From Sphingomonas dokdonensis (lineage in GTDB: Bacteria > Pseudomonadota > Alphaproteobacteria > Sphingomonadales > Sphingomonadaceae): a DNA stretch of 64,000 nt. Shown here in pieces: positions 17,916-26,967 of the stretch (position 1 is the stretch's first letter; every line of letters begins with the position of its first letter). A model generated the notes under the pieces. It worked only from the letters and a program-made list of their open reading frames with translations. It had not been told where the DNA came from and did not search any database. The translations under genes and the position numbers were made by a program. The stretch lies in the NCBI RefSeq assembly GCF_002197685.1, contig NZ_NBBI01000002.1:310001-374000 (forward strand), read 5' to 3'.

Positions 17916-19997
17916 TTATCGGGGCGCGTTTGCCGCCTCATCGGTTTCTTCGTATGCTTCGATGTTTGTTTCACCGGGCTGGCCGTCGGTGTCGCGTTCA
18001 GCTTCGGCTTCGGCTTTGTCACCTTCGCCCGGTAGCACACCCTCGAGAAAGCGGCTGTACTTCTCCTGCAGGTGCTCGACCGCCTGGCTCTCGCTGACGG
18101 TGTGCTGCATTTGCTCCTGGAAGAACTGCAGCCGGGCGCGGTTCTCCTCTATGATCTCGCCCCAGGTCTTGATGCCCACTGTATGGTCTCCCGTCCGGGC
18201 GATCAGGCGACGCTCGGGATCGGGACCAGCCTCGATCTCGTACTTGGCCATCTCGTCGTAACCGTTCGAGACGATCCAGAAGTGCCAGCGGATGCCCTTC
18301 ACGGTGCTGAACCGGTCATCGGCCCTGACCGCCTGCGCATACTTCTTGATCTGGTTCATCTCGTCGGCACCGATCTTGACCTTCGGCGCCTTGAGTTCGA
18401 CGACGAGGTGCTCGATGTCATTTGCGCGGTGACGGCGTGTGGATCGCGAGAACATCAGATCGACGATGGCGCGCTTCTGGCCGGAGACCTTGACCGGATC
18501 GTCGATCTGCAGCGAGGGGTCGAGGACCTTCTTGTGCCGCACCAGCACGTTGCGCAGGTCCTTGTCGTTGACCCACAGATTATACTCCTCGCCGAATATC
18601 CAGGTATTCTCGGCCAGGATCTTGTGCAGCTGGCTGCGCTCCTTGAGGCGGCCTTTGGTCACGGGATCGAAGACGATGCTCTCGAGCGCTGCGATGAACT
18701 TCAGCCGGTCGGCGACCGTCTTCGCGGCGGTGATGATCGCGGTGAGGCTCGTCTCCTGGAGAAGCGCGGCGAGCTCCTTATGCTGTCTGGGCGGAAGGTC
18801 AAGCACCTCCTTCAGGATGAGCTGCAGCTCCTCTGGACCGCGTTCGATGGCGTTGCGCAGCATGCGCAGGTGGAGCGCCTGCGCAGTCGCCGAGCTCTCG
18901 CCGATCTCGGGTGCCAGTTCCTGAACGTGAACGGCGACAATGTCGAAGACCTGGCGCTCCGCTTTCTCGACCGTCGTCAGGGGTTCGCCCTCGTATGGAT
19001 AGACCTCGTCGGCCTTCCATACGTCGACGACCGTCCGTGCCTTCTCTGCGGCGCGGTTGCGGAAATAGTCCTTGATCCCCGACCGGGCGCGCTCGATCGC
19101 GCCGGACAGCGGCGGGTCGAGCTCGATCAGGCCGAGCCGTCCCTCGTTCTGTAGGTGCTCGACGTAACTCGATCGCAGATAGGCGGAGAACGAAAAGCCC
19201 GGAACGTGGAACTTGGTCTCGAACTGGTCGAGCGGAAAGCCGTCACGGGAGCACAAGTAGAGTATCCGCTTGGTGTCGGCGCGCCACTCGATCACCTGAA
19301 GTTCGGCGTCATGCTGCGAACCGTCGGAGGCCGTGATCGGGGCTAGCGTCATCGAAGCCTCGGACCGGATGGCCTGGTCCGGGTCGATCCGGTTGCCTCC
19401 GACCGAGATGCTTACGGCCTTGTAGCTCTTCAAATAGAGGGCGAATATCTCCGCGAGCTCCTGGAAGCCCTCGTCGGTCTCGAACAAGCGGAACTCGCGC
19501 CGCAGGTTGTCGATGACGACGATCACGCCCGTGGTGCGGTCCGGTGCCGGTTCGTCCGGTGTGATCACGACGTCGGTGAGGTCGTGCTCGGCGATGCGGA
19601 TCTCGAACGCCCGGTTCCCACCCTCGGCCGCGTAGCATACTTTCCAAGTGGCCATGCCGCCAAGGGAGAACGCCTTGTAGCGGCCGCGTCCCTCTTGGCC
19701 GTGGATCATGCGGTCGCCCGTCCTGGTCCGCCGCGTCATCCTCTTCCAAGACCCGCCGAGGTTGCCGAACAGCCCCTTGGCCTCGTCTCGCGAGAACCCG
19801 TCTCCGTTGTCGTGCACGACGATTCGCGAAAGCCCTCCCAGCAGACTGCCGTAGACGAGTTCCACTTCAACCCGCGTGGCGTCGGCGTCCAGACTGTTCC
19901 AGATCAGTTCCGCAAGGGCGGGGATTGGCTTGGCGCGCGTCTGCCGAGCGACGAAGTCGTCCTGAACGGCTACCGATACGTGTTCGTCTGATGCCAT
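17916..19997 (-). CDS. GHKL ATPase fused to a Shedu-like (DUF4263) nuclease
   Basis: 693 residues. The N-terminus is a GHKL (Hsp90/MutL/histidine-kinase) ATP-binding fold: ALAELIWNSLDADA (E30, N34, D37), DNGDGF (63-68) and the lid loop GQEGRGRYKAFSLG (100-113). Residues about 440-620 form a Shedu-type PD-(D/E)xK nuclease with ENTWIFGEEYNLW, IVDLMF (D513), HLVVELKAPK (E534, K536) and QIKKYAQAV. The tail is acidic. Shedu (SduA) nucleases defend against phage; here the N-terminal sensor is an ATPase clamp rather than the usual Shedu partner domain. GAGGGG precedes the ATG. It faces the 724-residue nuclease-like gene at 20257 across 259 bp. The domain calls are by eye. Confidence 0.78.
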   Translation of the reverse strand: MASDEHVSVAVQDDFVARQTRAKPIPALAELIWNSLDADATRVEVELVYGSLLGGLSRIVVHDNGDGFSRDEAKGLFGNLGGSWKRMTRRTRTGDRMIHGQEGRGRYKAFSLGGMATWKVCYAAEGGNRAFEIRIAEHDLTDVVITPDEPAPDRTTGVIVVIDNLRREFRLFETDEGFQELAEIFALYLKSYKAVSISVGGNRIDPDQAIRSEASMTLAPITASDGSQHDAELQVIEWRADTKRILYLCSRDGFPLDQFETKFHVPGFSFSAYLRSSYVEHLQNEGRLGLIELDPPLSGAIERARSGIKDYFRNRAAEKARTVVDVWKADEVYPYEGEPLTTVEKAERQVFDIVAVHVQELAPEIGESSATAQALHLRMLRNAIERGPEELQLILKEVLDLPPRQHKELAALLQETSLTAIITAAKTVADRLKFIAALESIVFDPVTKGRLKERSQLHKILAENTWIFGEEYNLWVNDKDLRNVLVRHKKVLDPSLQIDDPVKVSGQKRAIVDLMFSRSTRRHRANDIEHLVVELKAPKVKIGADEMNQIKKYAQAVRADDRFSTVKGIRWHFWIVSNGYDEMAKYEIEAGPDPERRLIARTGDHTVGIKTWGEIIEENRARLQFFQEQMQHTVSESQAVEHLQEKYSRFLEGVLPGEGDKAEAEAERDTDGQPGETNIEAYEETDEAANAPR

Positions 19998-20256
19998 CTG
20001 CCCCTCTTACGATTTCATTGCCCGCGCGGCGGCTGGACGGCAAGTGGCGGTGCGAACCTCCCGCGCCTTCTGGAAGCGAGATGTATCGGCTGAATGTCCG
20101 TGTCGCTTTGTGTGCCGATTAGATCAGCTCCTATCGGTTGCTGAGCCACGTCGGTCGTCGCCACTATGTGGAGCGGCAATGGTTATTTTCGCGTGGCGGA
20201 GCCCGAGTATCCGCATCATATCGGCATGCCCCGACGCCAAGTAGAAAGAGCGTGAA

Positions 20257-22431
20257 TTGTCGAAACCGCGGCCCGTTGCCGATCTGTTGGCCCGTCTGGT
20301 CGCCGCCCGGACCCAGGCCGCGATGGTCGCGCTATTGCGCGCTGAAGCGCGTCCCCCGACGTCGAAGGCGCTCGCCGCGGAAGTCAAGGCGCACGTCGAT
20401 GTGCTTGAGCGCCATCTAGCCGACGACCGGCCTCGCGAGGCAATCGCGACTACGCTCGCAATGGTCTTCATGGACGCGGATCACGCGATCGCTTGCGTGC
20501 GGCGCGATGGGGTTCTGCGGGCCTCTCGCTACGGGTTTCGCGGTTCTTTGATAGCTAGGGTTGCCAAGGCCGCGCTCGGTGTCCGCGACCTTCTGGCCGC
20601 GTCGCCGGACCGGATCGCGTATCTCGAATCGGTCGAGGCGCTTTCGCGCCTCGCCGGCAATGCTCTCGTTTTGCAGCAGGAGATTGAGGCGACTATCCGG
20701 TCGCGCCGCGCCGAGGTGTTGAAGACCGTGTTCGTCATGGTCAACAGCCTATTCTACCATGGCTGGCTGAACGACAACGAGGCGAGCTCCCTGAGCGGCC
20801 ATCGCTACTCCTCGGAGGAGTACGCGGAAGCCGCCTCGTTGGTCCTGCGCACCTATGCCTCGATGTTCCCTGTCGATGGCGCCAGCTTCGCCTATGTGGA
20901 CGCGCACGCCGTGGGCAAGAACGCGCTAGTCTACGAACGGCTGCTGGTCGCCGCGATCCGTCTCACCAAGTTCAGGGAGGCGGAGCTGTTCATCGATGGC
21001 CTCCCTTACCGCGCTGACAACGCTGGCGAGACCGTCACGGTCTCCTCCATCGATCCCGACGTCGAGCGCTCCATACGTCTCGGCTACATCCAGGCGCAGA
21101 ACCAAGGGATGATCCGGTTCACCTATCTGCAGGAGGCCGATCCGGCTGTCTCCATGCGATCCGTGATCGATCGCGGCTTCGACGACGGCAGTTTCCAAAC
21201 TCTGCTCGAAATTCTCGAGAAGCCCGTGCGCCGGTTGGTTCTGAAGCTGCCGGCCGTGCCCGAGCTATTCGAGCAGTTCTTCGGACGAGACGACCTATTC
21301 CGTGACGAGCTTCAGACGATGCTCGCGCTCGACGTCGACAACTTCGGCACATTCGACGAGCTGATCTTCCCGATCACCGATCGCGTGACCTCGATGGATA
21401 TCTTCAAGGTGCAGCGCTACTTCAATTTCCTCAGTTGCGCCTACCAGCGACGTCTGGCTGACCTAGAGGATCCGGCCGAGCGAGGGGAGCTTACGCTCAC
21501 CTCGACCCTACTTGTGATCAGACACGCCGACCTGGTCGAGCAGATGCGGCTGATCTTTGGCGACGAGGACAAGTCCCGGGAGATCATCTCGCTTCTGACC
21601 ATGGACATAGGCGAGCCGCACCTCGACCTGCAGTACCGCCCTTTCGTGGATGCCGGCGGCTACTACGTGATTGCGCCGCACGTGGTCGCCGTCTCGAACC
21701 TCGTGCGCAACGTGATCGTCGCCAACCGCCTCCGTGCCGCCGCCATCGGTCCAAGGGACCGAATGGTCCTCGCTGTAACCGAGGCCCTCCGCTCCGTCGG
21801 CTTCCTGGTCCGGAACGATTTCAAGACAAAGATCGCCGGCAAGGAGCTGGAACTGGATGTCGTTGCTTGGCGCGACGGGTCGCTCTTCCTCCTCGAGTGC
21901 AAGAACGCCTACCATCCGGTGTCCGTCCACGAGATGCGCAACAGCTGGGACCACATCCGCGGCGCCAGGAAGCAGCTCGACAAGCGGCGCGAGATCTTTG
22001 CCGACCCGGCCAATCAGGTGGCGTTCTTCCAGAAGCTCAACTGGGAGGTCGACGCGCCGTGCGACGTGCACACCGGCATCGTCATCGCGAACCGTGTCTT
22101 CCACGGAGCAAGCCTCAACGGCCACCCGATCCGCCAGGCCCATGAGCTGATCAATGTGCTGACCAGCGGGCGCATTGTCGCGGACGAGGACAGCCTGTCG
22201 TTCTGGATCGGCCACGACTTCCAGACCGCTGACCTGATCGCCTATCTCGGAACCACGTCGATTGCCACCGATCAGCTTGCGGCGCTGGACCCTCGCGAGT
22301 GGCGCTATTCGATGGGATACCGCGAGCTCGCGTTCTCGTCCTACGTCCTCGACATGGCCAAATGGGACCGCGAGCTGCGAGCCAGGCATGGCCCTGCGAT
22401 TCCTGGAGGCCGACGGGAGGATGCCGGCTGA
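20257..22431 (+). CDS. Large unknown protein with a C-terminal PD-(D/E)xK nuclease-like domain
   Basis: 724 residues; I do not recognise the family. The first 500 residues are mostly helical with no named domain. Residues about 510-600 read as a restriction-like nuclease core: KELELDVVAWRDG (D534), FLLECKNAYHPVS (E547, K549), then a helix with WDHIRGARKQLDKRREIF. This is similar in style to NERD or Mrr-like domains. No membrane segments. The assigned start is TTG 20257, preceded by AAAGAG; ATG 20323 is an alternative. It is transcribed away from the GHKL-Shedu gene, and the shared 259-bp control region suggests a functional pair. Codon use and composition look like its neighbours. Confidence 0.6.
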   Translation: MSKPRPVADLLARLVAARTQAAMVALLRAEARPPTSKALAAEVKAHVDVLERHLADDRPREAIATTLAMVFMDADHAIACVRRDGVLRASRYGFRGSLIARVAKAALGVRDLLAASPDRIAYLESVEALSRLAGNALVLQQEIEATIRSRRAEVLKTVFVMVNSLFYHGWLNDNEASSLSGHRYSSEEYAEAASLVLRTYASMFPVDGASFAYVDAHAVGKNALVYERLLVAAIRLTKFREAELFIDGLPYRADNAGETVTVSSIDPDVERSIRLGYIQAQNQGMIRFTYLQEADPAVSMRSVIDRGFDDGSFQTLLEILEKPVRRLVLKLPAVPELFEQFFGRDDLFRDELQTMLALDVDNFGTFDELIFPITDRVTSMDIFKVQRYFNFLSCAYQRRLADLEDPAERGELTLTSTLLVIRHADLVEQMRLIFGDEDKSREIISLLTMDIGEPHLDLQYRPFVDAGGYYVIAPHVVAVSNLVRNVIVANRLRAAAIGPRDRMVLAVTEALRSVGFLVRNDFKTKIAGKELELDVVAWRDGSLFLLECKNAYHPVSVHEMRNSWDHIRGARKQLDKRREIFADPANQVAFFQKLNWEVDAPCDVHTGIVIANRVFHGASLNGHPIRQAHELINVLTSGRIVADEDSLSFWIGHDFQTADLIAYLGTTSIATDQLAALDPREWRYSMGYRELAFSSYVLDMAKWDRELRARHGPAIPGGRREDAG

Positions 22432-22825
22432 AGCGTTGGTCCGCCGGGGCGCTGCGCTCGCGGAGAAGTGCGATTTCGAACGGAGTTGAGAGTAGCAGAC
22501 ACCAGCTAAGTTACAACGTCGCTTTGATGCCGCAACTCAGCAAGCGATCCGCTAAGGTAGACTGCGTCAGCAGCATCTTTGTTTCTGCTTCAGGTGATCG
22601 CTGTATTGAAAGCAGACAGTCTGCTGGCGGCCATTCCCGGCCGTAGCATCTCCCTGAACGAACGTCCGCTTACGGGTAGCGGCAGAGCAGGCGTGAACGA
22701 CCGAAACTGGGTCAAATTGTTGCGACGTGAATCAATCGACCTGAGCGATTTGCCCGTGATGGATCAGGCACCAGCGGCATGGTCCAATCCTGAATAGTGG
22801 GCGGACGCATGGCCCGCCCCGACAG
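22432..22825. other. Gene-free stretch holding a dispersed repeat
   Basis: No gene is supported. The stretch contains one copy of the roughly 63-bp dispersed repeat (22655-22714) and, near 22799-22820, a short GC hairpin (GGGCGG with CCGCCC) that could help end transcription of the SDR gene. Confidence 0.5.
22655..22714. repeat. Dispersed 63-bp intergenic repeat, copy A
   Basis: Begins TGAACGAACGTCCGC and ends GAACGACCGAAACTGGGTCA. Shares its two ends with copies at 30182, 34282 and 37097, in the same orientation, with a variable middle. All copies lie between genes. Confidence 0.45.
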
Positions 22826-23587
22826 TCACGACAGCGGCGGTTGCCCGTTGGATGCGGTCAGCCCGCCGTCGACCGGCAGGTTCACGCCCGTCACAAAATG
22901 CGCGTCCTCGCTGGCGAGAAACGCGATCGCGCCCGAGATGTCGGCAGGCTCGGCGCCGCGCCCGAGCGGGATGCGTTCCTCGAACTTGGCGATCAGCTCG
23001 GGCTGTTTCTTCATCCCTGCGGTCAGCGCGGTGTAGGTGAGCGACGGGTTGACCGCGTTGACGCGCACGCCGTTCTTCGCCTCGTCCATCGCCAGCGCGC
23101 GGGTGAAATTGCTCACCGCGCCCTTTGCCGCACAGTAGAAGCTGTGATTCCAGTCGCCGCCCAGTCCGGACACCGACGAGACGTTGACGATGCAGCCCTT
23201 CGACCGGCGCAAGTGTGCGATCGCCGCGCGGCTCATGTGAACGACGCCGTAGAGGTCAGTCTCGATCACCTTGGTGAATTCGGAGAAGTTGCCCTCGTCC
23301 ACCTTGCCCAGATGGTCGACGCCGGCGTCGTTGACCAACACGTCGATTCGACCGAAGCGGTCGACCGCGGCTTGAACCAGGGCTTCGCATGCCGCGCGGT
23401 CGGACACGTCAGTTTCGCGGGTCTCGACCGTCCCGCCCAGTTCACCCGCCAGCTCGTCGAGCGCACCCTTGTCGATGTCGCCCAGCACCAGCGTCGCGCC
23501 TTCTTCGGCGAAGCGGCGCGCCACGCCCTCACCGATCCCGGAGGCGGCACCGGTGATGACGATGACCTTGTCGGAAAAGCGCGCCAT
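22826..23587 (-). CDS. Short-chain dehydrogenase/reductase (SDR)
   Basis: 253 residues, classical SDR length. Cofactor loop TGAASGIGEG (about 13-22), an acidic GDID after strand 2 (favouring NAD), NDAG in place of the usual NNAG, catalytic Ser in NVSSVSG and YCAAK (Tyr, Lys). The C-terminus VTGVNLPVDGGLTAS is typical. The start is ATG 23587, eight bases after GGAG. It is the last gene of the leftward redox cluster (esterase > catalase > hydrolase-MRJP > catalase > SDR). The substrate is unknown. Confidence 0.88.
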   Translation of the reverse strand: MARFSDKVIVITGAASGIGEGVARRFAEEGATLVLGDIDKGALDELAGELGGTVETRETDVSDRAACEALVQAAVDRFGRIDVLVNDAGVDHLGKVDEGNFSEFTKVIETDLYGVVHMSRAAIAHLRRSKGCIVNVSSVSGLGGDWNHSFYCAAKGAVSNFTRALAMDEAKNGVRVNAVNPSLTYTALTAGMKKQPELIAKFEERIPLGRGAEPADISGAIAFLASEDAHFVTGVNLPVDGGLTASNGQPPLS

Positions 23588-23668
23588 CACGCGTTCTCCG
23601 CCTGACCGGTGTTCCTGCTTTCGAGCTTCATAACTGTCCTTTCATCATCAGCAGCACTGGCGTTCAGC

Positions 23669-24754
23669 TCAGGCTGGAATGTCCTGGATGGTGGCGGTGT
23701 TCGCAGCGGCGATGCCGTTTTCGCGATGGCGAAAATCGCCGAGCGCTTGGTAGACCTGCAGCCGCGCGCGCATCACACCGCCCAGCGGGCGATGGACTTC
23801 GAGGCTATGAGCCGGGCGAAACGTCATCACCTCGTCGAAGTAGCGGACGCGGTCGGGACCATAGGCGGACTGCCGCGGCAGCCGGATCGTGGCGACGGTG
23901 CGGTACGGGCTCTCGCTCGTCGGCCAATCGACGGAGGTGTCCTCGATTGGCTGCGTCTCGCCATCGGTCCATAGCTGCGCCCGAAGCTCGAACACCGCAT
24001 CGTTGCCCGCGAAGTAATCGACCGTGGCTTGGCGGAAGCCATCCTCGTCCTGATGTGGGTTGAGCTGCCAATCAGCGAGCGCCTGTTGCTCGGCGGCAAC
24101 GGGAAAGGCCCCGATCTTGGCGACATGGTCGCCGAAGCGCAACGGACATTGGCTGAAATATTCCTCGATCAGCGGGTGGCTGAAGGGGTGGCCATAGAAG
24201 TCGAGCGTCGGGCTTGGACCGGCGCCGACGGCGTTCAGGACCTTGTTGATGTTGCGAGCGACGGAGGCGGCTGCGCTCTTCACCCCCTCGGGCATGGGAA
24301 CCGTCAGGCCGATCTTCTTGGCTTGCGAAAGAAAACCGGCGGCGGTCCCCGCCGGAAAGGTCGTGCCACTGGCCAGGACGAAGTCCTGCGTCGGCGCGTC
24401 ATGGCCGGGCAGCTTCGCGCCCTCGACGCCGAACACCTTGATCGACATGCCGCGATGGGTCGAGACGCGATCACCGAGTTTTTCACCGGGCCCTTGCGCA
24501 AAACGGACGGCGACATCGAACGTGCCTGGTTCCGCGAAGAGGCCTTGTGCGAGTTCAGGCGGCAATCCAGGCGCGACGATGAGCTTGCCGATCACACAGG
24601 CCGTGCTTTTGGCGTGGCTAGCCCGTACCGCATGCCCATCACGCTTCTCGACTGTCTGGCTCTCCTGGGTCATGCCCTGGATGATGCCGTCGATGCTCTC
24701 CTGTTCGCCGGGCTCTCGTGTTTCAATGTCGGGCGAGTATTGCAGATAGGTCAT
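23669..24754 (-). CDS. Catalase-family (heme peroxidase-like) protein 1
   Basis: About 361 residues, shorter than a true catalase (about 480 or more), of the catalase-related group. Landmarks: HAVRASHAKSTACVIGKL (distal His region), PPELAQGLFAEPGTFDVAVR, DAPTQDFVLASG and the proximal region HRPLGGVMRARLQVYQA, with Arg and Tyr in the heme-ligand spacing. Members may act as peroxidases, or as fatty-acid hydroperoxide enzymes like allene oxide synthase relatives. I use ATG 24754, which matches the N-terminus of the paralogue at 28050 (both read YSPD near residue 8); the GTG at 24769 is less likely. It follows the hydrolase-MRJP gene with an 11-bp gap. Confidence 0.8.
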   Translation of the reverse strand: MTYLQYSPDIETREPGEQESIDGIIQGMTQESQTVEKRDGHAVRASHAKSTACVIGKLIVAPGLPPELAQGLFAEPGTFDVAVRFAQGPGEKLGDRVSTHRGMSIKVFGVEGAKLPGHDAPTQDFVLASGTTFPAGTAAGFLSQAKKIGLTVPMPEGVKSAAASVARNINKVLNAVGAGPSPTLDFYGHPFSHPLIEEYFSQCPLRFGDHVAKIGAFPVAAEQQALADWQLNPHQDEDGFRQATVDYFAGNDAVFELRAQLWTDGETQPIEDTSVDWPTSESPYRTVATIRLPRQSAYGPDRVRYFDEVMTFRPAHSLEVHRPLGGVMRARLQVYQALGDFRHRENGIAAANTATIQDIPA

Positions 24755-24765
24755 GGGATGTCCGA

Positions 24766-26796
24766 TCACTTGGCGGGTGCGAAGGAGAACAGCTGCGTCT
24801 TGATCGACGGCGGTGCGCCAGGCGTGAACCAGTTGGTGTCCTGGATATGGCTAGCGGTGACGTACATCGTCCCGTCACGGCCTTCCGAGAAGGTGTCGGG
24901 CCAACGCAGGCGGCGGTCGGTCAGCACCGTCTCGACGGTCGCTCCGTTCAGCCGCTTGATCGCGTAATCGGTCGGCGAGGTCAGGTAGAGCACGCCCGCC
25001 TTGCTCATCCACAGACCATCAGCGACGTGGGTCTGCGCGACCGTCTTCACCGCTGCCGCCCGGTCGGCCTCGCTGATGTCCGGCCGCAGCTTGGCGGTGT
25101 CGATCGAGTAGAGCGTCTTGCCGGTCAGCGCCTGATAGTAGAGCGTCTTGCCATCCTTGGAGATCGCGATGCCATCGGCAGCGAAGGCGGGCTGGCGACC
25201 GTCGGGGCGGACGAGCGGCTTGCCGTCGAGCGTGACCTTCACCGTCTTGTCGATCTGGGTGGAGGGATGGCCGTCGAGCGCGCGGTGGCTCTTGCCGCTT
25301 TCCAGGTCTACGACGATGATCGCGCCGCGCGTGCCGCTGTCGGTGATGTAGCCGGTCTTGCCGTCGGGCGAGAAGCGGATGTCGTTGAGGTAGGTGCCCT
25401 GCAACGCCACGTCGCCGGGAACCGGGATGGTCTTCGTCACCGTGTTCGATGCCAAATCGATGCGGACGAGCTTGGGCGCGCCTTCGAGAATCTTCTCGTT
25501 GCCCGGCGCGCCGGGATCCAGCACCCACAGGTTGCCGTGACCATCGGGTACGATCGACTGCACGCAGACGAAATAATCGGCGACCGGCAGCTCGTTGGCG
25601 CGGGCATTGCGCCAGCTGTTCCACTTCGCGTCGGGATAGGGGCGTAAGGATCCGTCCTTCATCACCTCGGCAACCGAGATGGGCGCGTCGTCGGTCCAGC
25701 GGGGGAAGTTGACGAAGCGGCGACCATCCTCGGTCACGGCGACGCCGGTCGCCTGATGGTCGAACTGCGCCACCTGCGTTAGCTGCGCGCTGCGTCCCTG
25801 CGCGTGGGCGACGCCGGCTGCCGCAGCGGCGAACAAGCCAATGGCGGCGATCCCGGCGGCATAGGGGGCGGCTTTCTTCATGGACAGGTTCCTATCGGTG
25901 ACATCGGTGAGCGCGGCGGGATTGCCGGCAAAGAGGGTAAGGAGGTGGCGCACCACCGCTTGCGGGTTCTCTCGCTGCGGGAAGTGGCCGACCCCGGTCA
26001 TGGTGATGCGCGCGAACGGCCCGGCGAACTTTGCTCGCACGTCCTCCGCGGTCGAGGGAGGGTTCACGCCGTCGGCATCGCCGTGGATGTAGAGCGTCGG
26101 CAGAGACAAGGTCCTGGTCGCCTTGACCTTGTCCTCCAGCCAAACGCTCCGTGCATCGGGTTCCGCTTCGTCCCAACGCGCGCGATAGCTGTGGAGTGTC
26201 ACCTCGGCCCAGTCGGCATTGTCGAACGACCGAGCGACACATTCGAACGTCGCCTCGTCGAACCATCCCGGCGGCGACCAGTTGACCCAATGCAGATGGG
26301 TGAACCCGCGCCGGTCTTCACGTACCACCTCCGCCCCGCGCGCGGTCGCCATGAACCAATGATACCATTGCCGCTGGGCCTGTTCGAATGGCGGTGTCGG
26401 CATGCCGCCAAGCCGGGGAGGAGTCGACAGCATTGCCATCCGCTCCACCCGATCGGGCCACCCGACGGCCAGGGCCTCGGCGGTGTTCGATCCCCAATCA
26501 TGCCCGGCGACCACGAAGCGGTCGATGCCCATCGCGTCCAAGAGTGCGATCATGTCCATCGCCAACATCGCGCTGTTGCCGGTTCGCAAGACATCGTCGC
26601 TTTGGAAGCGAGTGGCGCCGAACCCACGCAACGTCGGGACGATGACCCGGAACCCTTCGGCAGCCAGAGCAGGTGCAACCTGATCCCACGTGGATGCGTC
26701 ATCCGGCCAGCCGTGGATGAGGAGCAACGGTTGTCCCTCCTCCGCGCCGTGAAGCGACACCTTCATGTTCAGGTCGCCAGCGGTAATCATCGGCAT
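24766..26796 (-). CDS. Alpha/beta hydrolase fused in frame to an exported MRJP/yellow-like protein
   Basis: A 676-residue open frame. Residues 1-305 are an epoxide-hydrolase-like alpha/beta hydrolase (LLLIHGWPDDASTW oxyanion region, nucleophile VVAGHDWGSNTAEA, late His in GVGHFPQ). Residues 306-676 are a separate-looking protein. M306 (ATG 25881) begins a perfect signal peptide, MKKAAPYAAGIAAIGLFAAA then AGVAHAQ, followed by a six-bladed propeller of the major royal jelly/gluconolactonase style (NDIRFSPDGKTGYITDSGT). No stop separates them, and GATAGGAAC precedes ATG 25881. Either two genes were fused by loss of a stop, or a second product starts at 25881. AGGAGG precedes the first ATG. Confidence 0.8.
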   Translation of the reverse strand: MPMITAGDLNMKVSLHGAEEGQPLLLIHGWPDDASTWDQVAPALAAEGFRVIVPTLRGFGATRFQSDDVLRTGNSAMLAMDMIALLDAMGIDRFVVAGHDWGSNTAEALAVGWPDRVERMAMLSTPPRLGGMPTPPFEQAQRQWYHWFMATARGAEVVREDRRGFTHLHWVNWSPPGWFDEATFECVARSFDNADWAEVTLHSYRARWDEAEPDARSVWLEDKVKATRTLSLPTLYIHGDADGVNPPSTAEDVRAKFAGPFARITMTGVGHFPQRENPQAVVRHLLTLFAGNPAALTDVTDRNLSMKKAAPYAAGIAAIGLFAAAAAGVAHAQGRSAQLTQVAQFDHQATGVAVTEDGRRFVNFPRWTDDAPISVAEVMKDGSLRPYPDAKWNSWRNARANELPVADYFVCVQSIVPDGHGNLWVLDPGAPGNEKILEGAPKLVRIDLASNTVTKTIPVPGDVALQGTYLNDIRFSPDGKTGYITDSGTRGAIIVVDLESGKSHRALDGHPSTQIDKTVKVTLDGKPLVRPDGRQPAFAADGIAISKDGKTLYYQALTGKTLYSIDTAKLRPDISEADRAAAVKTVAQTHVADGLWMSKAGVLYLTSPTDYAIKRLNGATVETVLTDRRLRWPDTFSEGRDGTMYVTASHIQDTNWFTPGAPPSIKTQLFSFAPAK

Positions 26797-26967
26797 TTGT
26801 CAGCCTCCTGGCGGTTCAAGGTTTCGCGAATGTGTCGTCGGCTCCGCCGTCTCACCTGTGCTTCGAAAGCAACGACGCGATGGCTTCCAGAACGATCAAG
26901 CGCTCAGTTCGTCGCCACGCCGATCTGCTCACGATCAGCGCCAAGGGACCGAGCGCCACCCTCTTGG

